Source of the DNA: Mycobacterium sp. 852002-40037_SCH5390672
GTDB lineage: Bacteria; Actinomycetota; Actinomycetes; Mycobacteriales; Mycobacteriaceae
DNA: 64,000 nt
Direction of reading: 5' to 3'
Assembly (NCBI RefSeq): GCF_001665875.1
Contig: NZ_LZTA01000102.1
Span: forward strand, 124,001-188,000
Shown here in pieces: positions 45,904 through 53,969 of this stretch (positions are counted from its first letter, which is position 1; every line of letters begins with the position of its first letter). The position numbers were made by a program, and so were the translations under genes. The notes below the pieces were generated by a model. The model was not told the DNA's origin. It ran no database searches and saw only the letters and a list, made by a program, of their open reading frames with translations.

Positions 45904-46173
45904 TCAGTGGTTCCGGGCGTCGAGCCGGGCGTAGTAGCCGATTGCGATGAGACCCGCCACTATTGCAATCGCCCCTAAAACCATTCCGGCCACGGCCGTT
46001 CGGGGATTGCTCGCCTCGCCGCGGGCGACCCTGCGCCGGGCGACGTCGCCCGTGACCACCGCCGCGATACCAAAGGGCACCCCAAGCAGCAGCCAGCAGG
46101 TGAGGAGTCCGATCAGGCCCAGGAGCACCGCGGCGACGCCGACCTGGTTTTGTGGTGCGTCGGGGTGACTCAT
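45904..46173 (-). CDS. DUF4190-like small membrane protein
   Basis: An 89-residue protein with two hydrophobic segments, about 12-40 (VAAVLLGLIGLLTCWLLLG) and 60-82 (AVAGMVLGAIAIVAGLIAIG), joined by an arginine-rich loop. This matches the DUF4190 pattern of small actinobacterial membrane proteins. The function is unknown. It is a single gene with its own start (CAT at 46171-46173) and no evident link to the catabolic operons beside it. Confidence 0.78.
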   Translation of the reverse strand: MSHPDAPQNQVGVAAVLLGLIGLLTCWLLLGVPFGIAAVVTGDVARRRVARGEASNPRTAVAGMVLGAIAIVAGLIAIGYYARLDARNH

Positions 46174-46350
46174 TACGTCCCAACCTCCTCGGGCTGACGG
46201 CCGGCGCCGGTTGGCCGCCCCGCCCAGTCTGCTCCTTCGGTCTTACGACCGGCAGCGGCCGACCATCAAGTGGCCTCTGAAGGCGCTGGCACACGTTCCC
46301 GCATGCCCGAAGCGTCGCATGGTCGACGACGGGCACCCGCGGGCGACCCG

Positions 46351-47181
46351 TTACAGCTGCGTGAGCCGTGGCGCGGATCCGGTCGCCACGACCGCTTTTC
46401 CGGCCTGGCGTGTCAATTCTCGCGAGCTACCCAGCAGCCCGTCGAGAATCAACGACCGCTTGATGTGGTGGTGCAGCGGATGTTCGGCGGTGAAGCCGAT
46501 ACCGCCGAGCACCTGCTGGCAGTGGCGTGCGGTGGTCAGCGCCGCCTGACCGGCCGCGGCCTTGGCCAGCAGGGAACCCAGTCCCTGCGGGTCGTCGCAT
46601 TCGGTGGCGGCCTGCAGTGTCGCCTCGGCGCCCTCGATCGCGACGAGGGTTTCGGCCAGGCGGTGCCGGATCGCCTGGAACGAGCTGATGTGCCGGCCGA
46701 ACTGAACCCGGTCCACTGCGTGTTGGCGTGCCAGCGACAGCATGGCGCGGCTGGTGCCGACCAGCCACCACCCCAGGGCTCGCCAGCCCGCATGTAGCGC
46801 GGCAGGCGGCAAGGGATCCTCTTGCGGCACAGGATGTATCGGCAGCTGCTCGTCGATCGCCGAGTTCCAGTGATCGCGGCGCTCCCATAGCACCCAGGAG
46901 CCGCCGGCGAACGGCAACGGCAGGGTGCCCCCGGGCGCATCCCCAGCTGCGCACAGCACCACGTCGTTGAGCAGGGGCGCGTGCGCCCCGGTCTCGCCGA
47001 GCAGCTTGAACACCAGCGGGATTGCGATAGCGGGCATTTCGTCGAGCATGTCGCGCCAGCCGAGGTCGGTCAGCGCCGCGTCGAGCTCGGCTCCCGAGGC
47101 GGCGCTCATCGTCGTCCGTAACGACTCTGCCAGCAGGCGCAGCGATTCGGCGTCCGACTCGGTGTCTGCGGAAGGGGCCAT
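46351..47181 (-). CDS. Acyl-CoA dehydrogenase, short subunit
   Basis: A 276-residue acyl-CoA dehydrogenase homologue. The C-terminal helical domain has DRVQFGRHISSFQAIRHRLAE and LGGIGFTAEHPLHHHIKRS; the glutamate in FTAEHP is at the catalytic-base position. The N-terminal part is reduced. It starts 3 bases after the long subunit at 47185-48282, so the pair fits the heteromeric alpha2beta2 acyl-CoA dehydrogenases known from mycobacterial steroid catabolism. It is the last gene of a seven-gene operon beginning at 52158. Confidence 0.86.
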   Translation of the reverse strand: MAPSADTESDAESLRLLAESLRTTMSAASGAELDAALTDLGWRDMLDEMPAIAIPLVFKLLGETGAHAPLLNDVVLCAAGDAPGGTLPLPFAGGSWVLWERRDHWNSAIDEQLPIHPVPQEDPLPPAALHAGWRALGWWLVGTSRAMLSLARQHAVDRVQFGRHISSFQAIRHRLAETLVAIEGAEATLQAATECDDPQGLGSLLAKAAAGQAALTTARHCQQVLGGIGFTAEHPLHHHIKRSLILDGLLGSSRELTRQAGKAVVATGSAPRLTQL

Positions 47182-47184
47182 GGT

Positions 47185-48282
47185 TCACTCCTTCCCGAGG
47201 TCGAGCAGCCGGCGGGCGATGATATTGCGCTGAATCTCGGCGGTGCCGCCGTAGATCGTCGCGGCGCGTGAGTACAGGTATTCCGAACGCCACGGTGTGT
47301 CTTCAATTTCGAGCGTCCCGGGCAGTACGTCGCGAACCGTGTCGTAGAGCCGCTGCTCCGCGGAGGCCAGCAGCACCTTGTCGATGGAGGTGTCCGGTCC
47401 CAGTCGGGCGCCGTCGCGCATCCGGTGCTGCGTGGCACGCGACCGGCAGCGCAACGTGTGAAGCGCCAGATAGGCTCCGCCAAGCGCGAATTCGTCGGGA
47501 TCGGCGGTTTCGGATGCGGCGGTGATCAGGTCGTCGAAACGCGAATAGAGGTAGGCGATTCGCTGCCAGAAGCAGGCGGAACGCTCATAGGGCAGCAGGT
47601 CCATGGCCAGCCGCCAGCCGTCCCCGGGCCGGCCCAGCATCCGGCTGGCCGGAATCACCACGTCGTCGTAGTACACCTCGCAGAATTCGTCCACACCATG
47701 CATCGTCCGCAGCGGACGGATGGTGATGCCCGGAGTATCGAGGTCGACGAAGAACGCGGTGATTCCGTCGTGCCCGGGCGCGGTGCGGGTAAGCAGGACA
47801 CACCGGGTGGAGAACTGCGCGAAACTGGTCCAGACCTTCTGCCCGTTGACGATCCAGTTGTCGCCTTGCCGCGTCGCGCGAGTGGTCAGCGATGCCAGGT
47901 CACTGCCCGACCCCGGCTCGGAAAAGCCTTGGCACCATTGCTCTTCGCCACTGAGCAGTCGCGGCACCATTTCTTTGGCGAGCTCCGCGGGCGCGTAATC
48001 GATCATCGTAGGCGCGAGTACCTCGAGCATCGAATAGGGGCCGGGTTCGGCGAGGCGGCGACCCACCACCTCTTCACCCACGATCGCGCGCAGCACGGCC
48101 GGACCACCCAGTCCACCCACCTCGACCGGCCAGCCGAACCGCATCCAATCGGCGTCATAGAGCGCACGGCTGACCCGGGCGAACTGCCGCATGTGCCCCT
48201 GCAGCGAGTGATCGGTCTCCGGGGTCAGATCGTTGTCGTCGAGCCACGCGCGCAGGTCGGCCCGGAACTGCGCGACATTCAC
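47185..48282 (-). CDS. Acyl-CoA dehydrogenase, long subunit
   Basis: A 365-residue acyl-CoA dehydrogenase with CQGFSEPGSGSDLASLTTRA, VNGQKVWTSFAQFSTR and IYGGTAEIQRNIIARRLLDLG. Like the chain at 3174-4262 it lacks the GGxGxxxE base, which its short partner supplies. The start is GTG 48282. It follows the SnoaL-like gene by 24 bases. Its resemblance to the pair at 2282-4262, under the same operator type, suggests two successive desaturations in one pathway. Confidence 0.88.
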   Translation of the reverse strand: MNVAQFRADLRAWLDDNDLTPETDHSLQGHMRQFARVSRALYDADWMRFGWPVEVGGLGGPAVLRAIVGEEVVGRRLAEPGPYSMLEVLAPTMIDYAPAELAKEMVPRLLSGEEQWCQGFSEPGSGSDLASLTTRATRQGDNWIVNGQKVWTSFAQFSTRCVLLTRTAPGHDGITAFFVDLDTPGITIRPLRTMHGVDEFCEVYYDDVVIPASRMLGRPGDGWRLAMDLLPYERSACFWQRIAYLYSRFDDLITAASETADPDEFALGGAYLALHTLRCRSRATQHRMRDGARLGPDTSIDKVLLASAEQRLYDTVRDVLPGTLEIEDTPWRSEYLYSRAATIYGGTAEIQRNIIARRLLDLGKE

Positions 48283-48306
48283 CGCACTGTCGATTGGTCC
48301 GGCTCC

Positions 48307-48777
48307 TTAAGTCGCTGCCTGGGCCGCAGAGTCGCCGGCGGGACGCCCGATCGCGTGCGGGCGTCCGGAGTCGTGCACACCGCTGCGGCGGATGAAGGTC
48401 ATGGCGCGGGTCTTGAGTCGCCAGCCGTGGGCGGTTCGCAGATACGTGTCGCGGTAGTAGCCGATCCGCATGTCGTGGGTGGCGTGGTCGATGAAGCACA
48501 GCGGCTGGGTGCCGGTGCCCGCATCCCCGTCCAGGTCGATCACCGCGGTTCCGGTGAGAAACAAGCCCTTTGGTGCCGCGGACACCAATTCCGGGAAGCG
48601 GTTCAGGCTGTAGGTTTCGCCGAAGGCGCTGTAGGTGCCGTCAGGGGTGAAGACGGCGACGAGACCCTCGATGTCCTGCTGGGTGATGGTGACCGCGTAG
48701 CGCCCGAGCAGTTGCTGAATCTCGACCAGGTCGTCAGTTCTGGTTGGTTCGCTCTTGGCCTGTTCTGGTGTCGACAT
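48307..48777 (-). CDS. SnoaL-like/NTF2-fold protein
   Basis: A 156-residue protein with the SnoaL-like pattern: LVEIQQLLGRYAVTITQQD, LVAVFTPDGTYSAFGETY and a C-terminal RIGYYRDTYLRTAHGWRLKTR. The NTF2-like cone fold includes polyketide cyclases, scytalone dehydratase and small subunits of ring hydroxylases. In an operon with a Rieske oxygenase alpha subunit it may act as an isomerase or dehydratase, or possibly as a beta-like subunit. It overlaps the amidohydrolase gene by 44 bases. Function inferred from fold only. Confidence 0.82.
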   Translation of the reverse strand: MSTPEQAKSEPTRTDDLVEIQQLLGRYAVTITQQDIEGLVAVFTPDGTYSAFGETYSLNRFPELVSAAPKGLFLTGTAVIDLDGDAGTGTQPLCFIDHATHDMRIGYYRDTYLRTAHGWRLKTRAMTFIRRSGVHDSGRPHAIGRPAGDSAAQAAT

Positions 48778-50020
48778 AGACCTTGCCGCCTTTCATGACG
48801 AAACTGACGTGCTGGGTAACCGTGATGTCTTCCAACGGGTTTCCCGGCACCGCGATAATATCGGCAAGCTCACCCGCCGCGAGCCGCCCCCGATCGGTTG
48901 AGTTGATCAGCTCGGCCGCGGTGATGGTCGCCGCCCGCAGCACCGCCAATGGCGGCATGCCCCACTCGACCAGGGTGACGAGCTCGTCGGCGTTGCGGCC
49001 ATGCGGTATCGCCGGCGCGTCGGTGCCGACGGCGATTTTCACACCTGCTTCGTAGGCGGCCTTGATCGAGGTCTTCGCCTTCGGGAACATCTCGGCGGCC
49101 TTGTCCTGCAACTCTTTCGGTGCGCGGGACACGTCCATCGCCGCAGCGAGCCTGCGGGTGGTAACCAGGAACCGGTCGTTGTCGACCAGCATTTGGATGG
49201 CCTCGTCGTCCATCAGGAAGCCGTGTTCGATGCAGTCGATACCGCACGCGACCGCGTGCTTGACCGCTTCCGCTCCGTGCGTGTGCGCAGCGACGCGTAG
49301 CCCGCGCCGGTGCGCCTCGTCGACGATCGCGCGCAGTTCTTCGTCCGAATAGTGTTGTGCGCCAGCCTCGCCGGTCAACGACATCACCCCGCCGGAAACG
49401 CAAACCTTGATCAATTGCGCGCCGTGCTTGATTTGGTATCGCACCGCCTTGCGGATCTCGTCGACTCCGTTGGCGATGCCCTCTTCGACCGTGAGCTCAA
49501 GTGCGCCCGGCATGAATGCGGCGAACATGGTCGGGTCCAGGTGCCCGCCGGTGGGCGTGATCGCGTGGCCGGCCGGGACGATGCGGGGCCCGTCGATCCA
49601 CCCCGCGTCAATGGCCTTTCCAAGGGCGACGTCGAGCAGGTAGCCACCGGTCTTGACGAACAGACCGAGATTGCGCACGGTCGTGAAACCGGCGCGCAGC
49701 GTGCGTCGGGCATTGCCGATCGCGCGCAGCACCCGCGTCGGGGGGTCGTCCTGCACCTGGGACAGTCCGGGCGTCTCGCCGCGCCCGCCCATCAGCAGGT
49801 TGACCTCCATGTCCATCAACCCGGGCAGCAGGATCGCCTCGCCCAGATCGACTACAGAGTCTTTCGGGCCCTCCGGACCCGAACCCCCGACACCGACGAT
49901 CCGATCGCCTTCGATCCGCACAATGCCGGGCCGAACGATCTCACCGGCATCGATGTCGAGCAGCCCGGCGGCCTTGAGCGTCAGCTGCGATGAACCGCTT
50001 GTGCGAAGGGCGTCGGACAA
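48734..50020 (-). CDS. Imidazolonepropionase-like amidohydrolase with altered metal motif
   Basis: A 428-residue amidohydrolase 1 family protein. LLPGLMDM, IKVCVSGG, VAAHTHG, CIEHGF and VGTDAPAIPHG are all in place. The HxH motif that normally follows GLMDM and holds metal is E72-V73-N74 (MEVNLL) instead, a strong departure. The remaining histidines and the aspartate in VGTDAP could support a mononuclear site, or the enzyme may have lost normal hydrolysis. The start is TTG 50020, coupled to the preceding stop. It lies in the Rieske operon under operator copy 5. Confidence 0.85.
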   Translation of the reverse strand: MSDALRTSGSSQLTLKAAGLLDIDAGEIVRPGIVRIEGDRIVGVGGSGPEGPKDSVVDLGEAILLPGLMDMEVNLLMGGRGETPGLSQVQDDPPTRVLRAIGNARRTLRAGFTTVRNLGLFVKTGGYLLDVALGKAIDAGWIDGPRIVPAGHAITPTGGHLDPTMFAAFMPGALELTVEEGIANGVDEIRKAVRYQIKHGAQLIKVCVSGGVMSLTGEAGAQHYSDEELRAIVDEAHRRGLRVAAHTHGAEAVKHAVACGIDCIEHGFLMDDEAIQMLVDNDRFLVTTRRLAAAMDVSRAPKELQDKAAEMFPKAKTSIKAAYEAGVKIAVGTDAPAIPHGRNADELVTLVEWGMPPLAVLRAATITAAELINSTDRGRLAAGELADIIAVPGNPLEDITVTQHVSFVMKGGKVYVDTRTGQERTNQN

Positions 50021-50022
50021 CG

Positions 50023-50346
50023 TCAGATCACCGGTTCCCGAAGCACTTCAACCCACGCCGCGCCGCTGTCGGGGACGCGCGGCTGCTTCCATGCCTCAAT
50101 CGGGAAAGACACCATGACCAAGGATTGCATGAGGTGCATGAGAGTCTTCGCGTCGTCCGGCAGGTCGTCCAGCGGGTACTTGTCGCAGTAGGCGATCACG
50201 TCATTCAGCAACGGGAACCCGACGTCGTAGAACTCCTGCATCTCGGCCATCGTCGAGGCAAGCCGCTTGGCGTAGCGTTCGGGCTCGGTGGCCAGATCCC
50301 AATCCAAATACGGCTCCAGGGCCGCGAATTCAGACGGTAGCGCCAT
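50023..50346 (-). CDS. Conserved small protein beside Rieske oxygenase, function unknown
   Basis: A 107-residue, mostly helical, acidic protein (MALPSEFAALEPYLDWDL, then VGFPLLNDVIAYCDKYPL and DDAKTLMHLMQSL). No motif for a cofactor, membrane segment or signal peptide is visible. I do not recognise a named family. It overlaps the Rieske alpha-subunit gene by 17 bases and directly precedes the amidohydrolase gene, so it is surely made with the oxygenase and may be an accessory factor or small subunit. Confidence 0.7.
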   Translation of the reverse strand: MALPSEFAALEPYLDWDLATEPERYAKRLASTMAEMQEFYDVGFPLLNDVIAYCDKYPLDDLPDDAKTLMHLMQSLVMVSFPIEAWKQPRVPDSGAAWVEVLREPVI

Positions 50347-51607
50347 TGCTTTGGTACTCCTTCACGTAGTCACCGGTGGTCTTGTGCAGATGACGAATCA
50401 GCACTTCCTGGTCGCACAGCAGGAACTCCTTGACGGCCCGGGTACCGATCATGGTCTGGGTCGCTTCCAGGGTGTTGGCATCCTGCAGCGCGTACTCCTT
50501 GAATGTCACGGCGGCCAACTCCTGGGCCAGGCGTTCGCGCGCGTTGCGCGGCGGCACGAAATACAGCGACGACTCGAAGATGTGTTTGTCCACCGCCGTC
50601 GGCCAGTAGTGGTACGTCAGGTACCAACCCGGTTCCCAGATCAGCAGCATGAAGTTCGGGTAGAAGAGCCACGAGTCGATGCCCCACTGCGGCACCCGTT
50701 TCACGTTGACACCCGGCGGGAGCTCCAGCTTCTCGATGATCTCCGGCTTGTCCCACGGACCGAACAATCCGCTGCGCAGCACCTGGTCCATCGGCTTCAC
50801 CATGCTCATGTCCGGGGGCGGTGCCTGACCACCCCAGGTCGACTGCAGGTTGTGTGGGCCGGCCACTTCGTAGTGCAGCGCCTCGTAGCCGAACTTTTGG
50901 ATCTTGGCGGCTTCTTCCTTGGTGTACTGGCCCTGGTGCAGGATCGGCGCGTGGTAGAACTCGATGAACGCGTCGATGAACAGTTTCCAGTTGCTGCCGA
51001 CCTCGGCCCGGTAGGTGTAGGTCTCCGTCATCTCGCCGAAGGGGTAGCCCTCAATGCTCTTGGCCAGGGGCCCGAGATAGTCGATCAGCGGTGCCGCGTT
51101 GTCGTCGAAGTTGACGAAGATGAAGCCTTCCCACACCTCGCAGCGGACGGGCGCCAGGCCGTAGTTGCTCTTGTCGAGGTCGAAGAACTCTTCTTCCTGT
51201 TGTACGAAGGTCAGGTCACCGTCGAGGCTGTAGCGCCACGCGTGGTACTTGCAGGTGAACTGCCGGCAGGTGCCGGAGGTCTCCTCGTTGGGAAAGTCGT
51301 TCCACACCAGCTTGTTTCCGCGGTGGCGGCAGACGTTGTGGTACGCCTTGACCGACCCGTCCTTGGTCTTGGCGATGATCACCGACGTGCCCTTGCCGGC
51401 CGATGGCAGTTCTCTGGTGAAGTAGCTACCGGTGCGGGGCAGGCGCTCGACGCGGCCGACGTTGAGCCAGGTCTTCTTGAACACCGCCTCGCGCTCGGCT
51501 TCGAAGAATGCCGGATCGATCGAGTCGGTGTAATCCACCGGGGCGGTCCCGAGTTCGGGGTAATTTTCTGTCCAGCTGCCGGCGGCTGGCTTGGGGAAGT
51601 GCGGCAA
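50330..51607 (-). CDS. Rieske-type ring-hydroxylating oxygenase, alpha subunit
   Basis: A 425-residue Rieske non-heme iron oxygenase. The Rieske cluster ligands are C93-x-H95 (CRHRG) and C119-x2-H122 (CKYHAW), spaced by 23 residues, longer than the common 16-17. The mononuclear iron site shows H218 and H223 in EFYHAPILH, with an aspartate in LLCDQEVL as the likely third ligand. It should hydroxylate a ring or cleave a C-O or C-N bond using O2. No beta subunit or reductase is adjacent; the ferredoxin at 426-764 is co-regulated and a candidate donor. The start is TTG 51607 after GAGAGGT. Confidence 0.92.
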   Translation of the reverse strand: MPHFPKPAAGSWTENYPELGTAPVDYTDSIDPAFFEAEREAVFKKTWLNVGRVERLPRTGSYFTRELPSAGKGTSVIIAKTKDGSVKAYHNVCRHRGNKLVWNDFPNEETSGTCRQFTCKYHAWRYSLDGDLTFVQQEEEFFDLDKSNYGLAPVRCEVWEGFIFVNFDDNAAPLIDYLGPLAKSIEGYPFGEMTETYTYRAEVGSNWKLFIDAFIEFYHAPILHQGQYTKEEAAKIQKFGYEALHYEVAGPHNLQSTWGGQAPPPDMSMVKPMDQVLRSGLFGPWDKPEIIEKLELPPGVNVKRVPQWGIDSWLFYPNFMLLIWEPGWYLTYHYWPTAVDKHIFESSLYFVPPRNARERLAQELAAVTFKEYALQDANTLEATQTMIGTRAVKEFLLCDQEVLIRHLHKTTGDYVKEYQSNGATV

Positions 51608-51624
51608 GGTTCTTACCTCTCTCG

Positions 51625-52158
51625 TCAGTGCTGTTCGGCGTGTTCGAGCTGGATGCCAAAAGTGTTGAACGCCATGGCCAGCAGGGCGTAGCAGCCGACC
51701 GTGAAGACGAAATCCATGCGCTGCTGGTCGTTGAGGCGCTCGCCCAGCGCCGCCCAGGTCTGGTCGGACAATTCAGACTTCTCGTCGAGTTCATCAACCC
51801 CGGTGATCACGACTTGGTCGAACGCGTCGAAGTGGCCGGCGTCCTCGCCGGCATCACGCTGCACCGCGGCGATCTGGTCGTCGGTGATGCCCTCGTCCTT
51901 GGCCATCTTGACGTGGTGCGACCACTCGTAGGCGCACTGACGACGATGCGCCACCCGCAGGATCGCCAGTTCTCGGATACGAGCCGGCAGCGTCGACGAC
52001 ATCAACAGGTGGACGTTGAAGCGAAGAAACGCCTTGGCCAGCGCCGGGTGGTGAGCCAGCGTGGAAAGCGCGTTGTTGGTGTCCGCTCCACGCATAGCCG
52101 AGAGTGCCTGCTGGGTAGCCTCGTCCCACTGGTCGGCGGGGAGCGGCTGCAAGCGCAT
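51625..52158 (-). CDS. Carboxymuconolactone decarboxylase/AhpD-like protein
   Basis: A 177-residue CMD-family protein. LPARIRELAILRVAHRRQCAYEWSHHV (read in parts) is the family core, with RELAILRVA and the CxxxxxHH pattern. Only one cysteine of the AhpD CxxC pair is present, so a peroxidase role is unlikely; decarboxylase or unknown function is more likely. ATG 52158 has AGGA upstream; the longer frame would run into the operator. It is the first gene of the seven-gene minus-strand operon and starts 22 bases from operator copy 5. Confidence 0.85.
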   Translation of the reverse strand: MRLQPLPADQWDEATQQALSAMRGADTNNALSTLAHHPALAKAFLRFNVHLLMSSTLPARIRELAILRVAHRRQCAYEWSHHVKMAKDEGITDDQIAAVQRDAGEDAGHFDAFDQVVITGVDELDEKSELSDQTWAALGERLNDQQRMDFVFTVGCYALLAMAFNTFGIQLEHAEQH

Positions 52159-52180
52159 CAGCAGTGTCCTCTCGGTGAAA

Positions 52181-52195
52181 GAGAATGATATTCTC
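52181..52195. promoter_or_regulatory. GAGAATnnnATTCTC operator, copy 5
   Basis: A perfect palindrome, GAGAAT-GAT-ATTCTC, 22 bases upstream of the CMD-like gene that begins the Rieske operon. It is likely to overlap the promoter of that operon and also lies in the shared upstream region of the plus-strand operon starting at 52559. Confidence 0.86.
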
Positions 52196-52558
52196 ATTTG
52201 TAACTAACAGACTGGCACGAAACGCGCGCCTGGTCAATGCCGGCGTGCTGCTCTGGGGCAGGTGCGGACCGCGCTTGGCTCACCCGGTCGGCGCGGCGCC
52301 TGCTTTACCCGGAAAACGCGAGGGTCGCCATCGTGCCGACCTGTCCAGCCCGGCTCTACCTCACCGCATTGTCGTCCGGAGGTGGGCAATTCACCGGCGC
52401 GTCGGACCCCTGGTCAGGCGGGTGCGGCTCGTCCCTGCGACACCTGAATGTTGATTCTCGCTTGACGAGAAGATAGTTTTCATTTTAGTGATCTTGGCGC
52501 GGCACAGCGATTCGCCGAAGCTGTAATCGATCCGGTGGATCCGATGGAAGGGACGGCC
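52196..52558. promoter_or_regulatory. Divergent promoter region with everted GAGAAT half-sites
   Basis: A 363-base non-coding stretch between two catabolic operons. Short open frames here show no family features. At 52454-52472 the half-sites of the regulon motif appear in everted order, ATTCTC-GCTTGAC-GAGAAG, and include a perfect inverted repeat TTCTCG-CTTGA-CGAGAA (52455-52471). It lies about 90 bases before the amidohydrolase start at 52559, next to an AT-rich stretch, so it could be the plus-strand counterpart of operator copy 5. Confidence 0.55.
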
Positions 52559-53857
52559 ATGAACAAAGAAGACATGATCCTGATCAGCGTCGACGACCAC
52601 ACTGTCGAGCCGCCGGACATGTTCAAGAACCATCTGTCGAAGAAGTATCAGGACGATGCGCCGCGGCTGGTGCACAACTCCGATGGTTCGGACATGTGGA
52701 AGTTCCGCGACACCGTCATCCCCAACGTGGCACTCAACGCGGTGGCCGGGCGGCCCAAAGAAGAGTACGGGCTGGAACCCCAGGGCCTCGATGAGATTCG
52801 GCCGGGCTGCTACAACGTCGATGAACGCGTCAAAGACATGAACGCCGGAGGCATCCTGGCGTCCATCTGCTTCCCGTCGTTCCCCGGGTTTGCCGGGCGT
52901 CTGTTCGCCACCGAGGACCACGACTTCTCGGTCGCGCTGGTGCAGGCCTACAACGACTGGCACATCGACGAATGGTGCGGCGCATACCCGGCGCGGTTCA
53001 TCCCGATGGCGATACCGGTGATCTGGGATGCCGAGGCGTGCGCCGCCGAGGTGCGACGCGTCGCCAAGAAGGGTGTGCACGCGCTGACCTTCACCGAGAA
53101 TCCGGCCGCCATGGGCTACCCCAGCTTCCACGACTCGTATTGGAACCCGCTGTGGAAAGCCTTGTGCGACACCAACACCGTGATGAACGTGCACATCGGA
53201 TCGTCGGGCCGGCTGGCCATCACCGCGCCCGACGCCCCCATGGACGTGATGATCACGCTGCAGCCGATGAACATCGTGCAGGCCGCCGCGGACCTGCTCT
53301 GGTCGCGGCCCATCAAGGAGTTCCCGGACCTCAAGGTCGCCCTGTCCGAGGGCGGAACCGGTTGGATCCCTTACTTCTTGGAGCGCGCCGACCGTACCTA
53401 CGAGATGCACTCGACCTGGACGCATCAGAACTTCGGCGGCAAGCTGCCGTCCGACGTATTCCGCGATCACTTCCTCACCTGCTTCATCAGCGACAAGGTA
53501 GGTGTGGCGCTGCGCAACATGATCGGCATCGACAACATCTGCTGGGAAGCCGACTACCCGCACAGCGACTCGATGTGGCCGGGCGCGCCGGAGGAGCTCT
53601 GGGATGTCTTGTCCATCAACAGCGTCCCCGACGACGAGATCAAGAAGATGACCTACGAGAACGCGATGCGCTGGTATTCGTTCGACCCGTTCACCCACAT
53701 CGCGCAGGAGCAGGCGACGGTCGGCGCGTTGCGTAAGGCCGCCGAGGGTCACGACGTCTCCATTCGGGCGCTGAGTCATCACAAGGACACCAGAGCGGGT
53801 TCGTCGTTTGCCGACTTCACCGCCAACGCCAAAGAGCTCACCGGCAACAAGGACTAA
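52559..53857 (+). CDS. Amidohydrolase 2 family protein
   Basis: A 432-residue metal-dependent hydrolase (PF04909). Metal motifs are VDDHTVEP (DxH), NVHIGSSG and EADYPHSDS; LSEGGTGWIPYFLERAD is a family block. GGAAGGGACGGCC precedes the ATG at 52559. Its N-terminus closely resembles the fragment at 1-49, so the regulon seems to contain at least two such enzymes. Possible reactions are hydrolysis, decarboxylation or hydration of a cyclic intermediate. It begins the plus-strand operon that continues with beta-oxidation genes. Confidence 0.88.
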   Translation: MNKEDMILISVDDHTVEPPDMFKNHLSKKYQDDAPRLVHNSDGSDMWKFRDTVIPNVALNAVAGRPKEEYGLEPQGLDEIRPGCYNVDERVKDMNAGGILASICFPSFPGFAGRLFATEDHDFSVALVQAYNDWHIDEWCGAYPARFIPMAIPVIWDAEACAAEVRRVAKKGVHALTFTENPAAMGYPSFHDSYWNPLWKALCDTNTVMNVHIGSSGRLAITAPDAPMDVMITLQPMNIVQAAADLLWSRPIKEFPDLKVALSEGGTGWIPYFLERADRTYEMHSTWTHQNFGGKLPSDVFRDHFLTCFISDKVGVALRNMIGIDNICWEADYPHSDSMWPGAPEELWDVLSINSVPDDEIKKMTYENAMRWYSFDPFTHIAQEQATVGALRKAAEGHDVSIRALSHHKDTRAGSSFADFTANAKELTGNKD

Positions 53858-53969
53858 TAGGCACGTCGCCGGAATGCAAATGCGCCCGTGGCGGTCCCAA
53901 GCGCGGCGCAGCCGGGCGCAGCGGGCCGACACCGAAAGCCGGTGCATTTCGATCGAAGGAGACTGAGCA

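Noticed and set aside
47425-48798. A 457-codon plus-strand open frame
   Set aside because: It is opposite the long acyl-CoA dehydrogenase subunit and the SnoaL-like gene, both well supported.
50288-51691. A 467-codon plus-strand open frame
   Set aside because: It is the antisense of the Rieske oxygenase gene, whose cluster and iron ligands are clear. The plus-strand product is repetitive in V, R and G and matches nothing.
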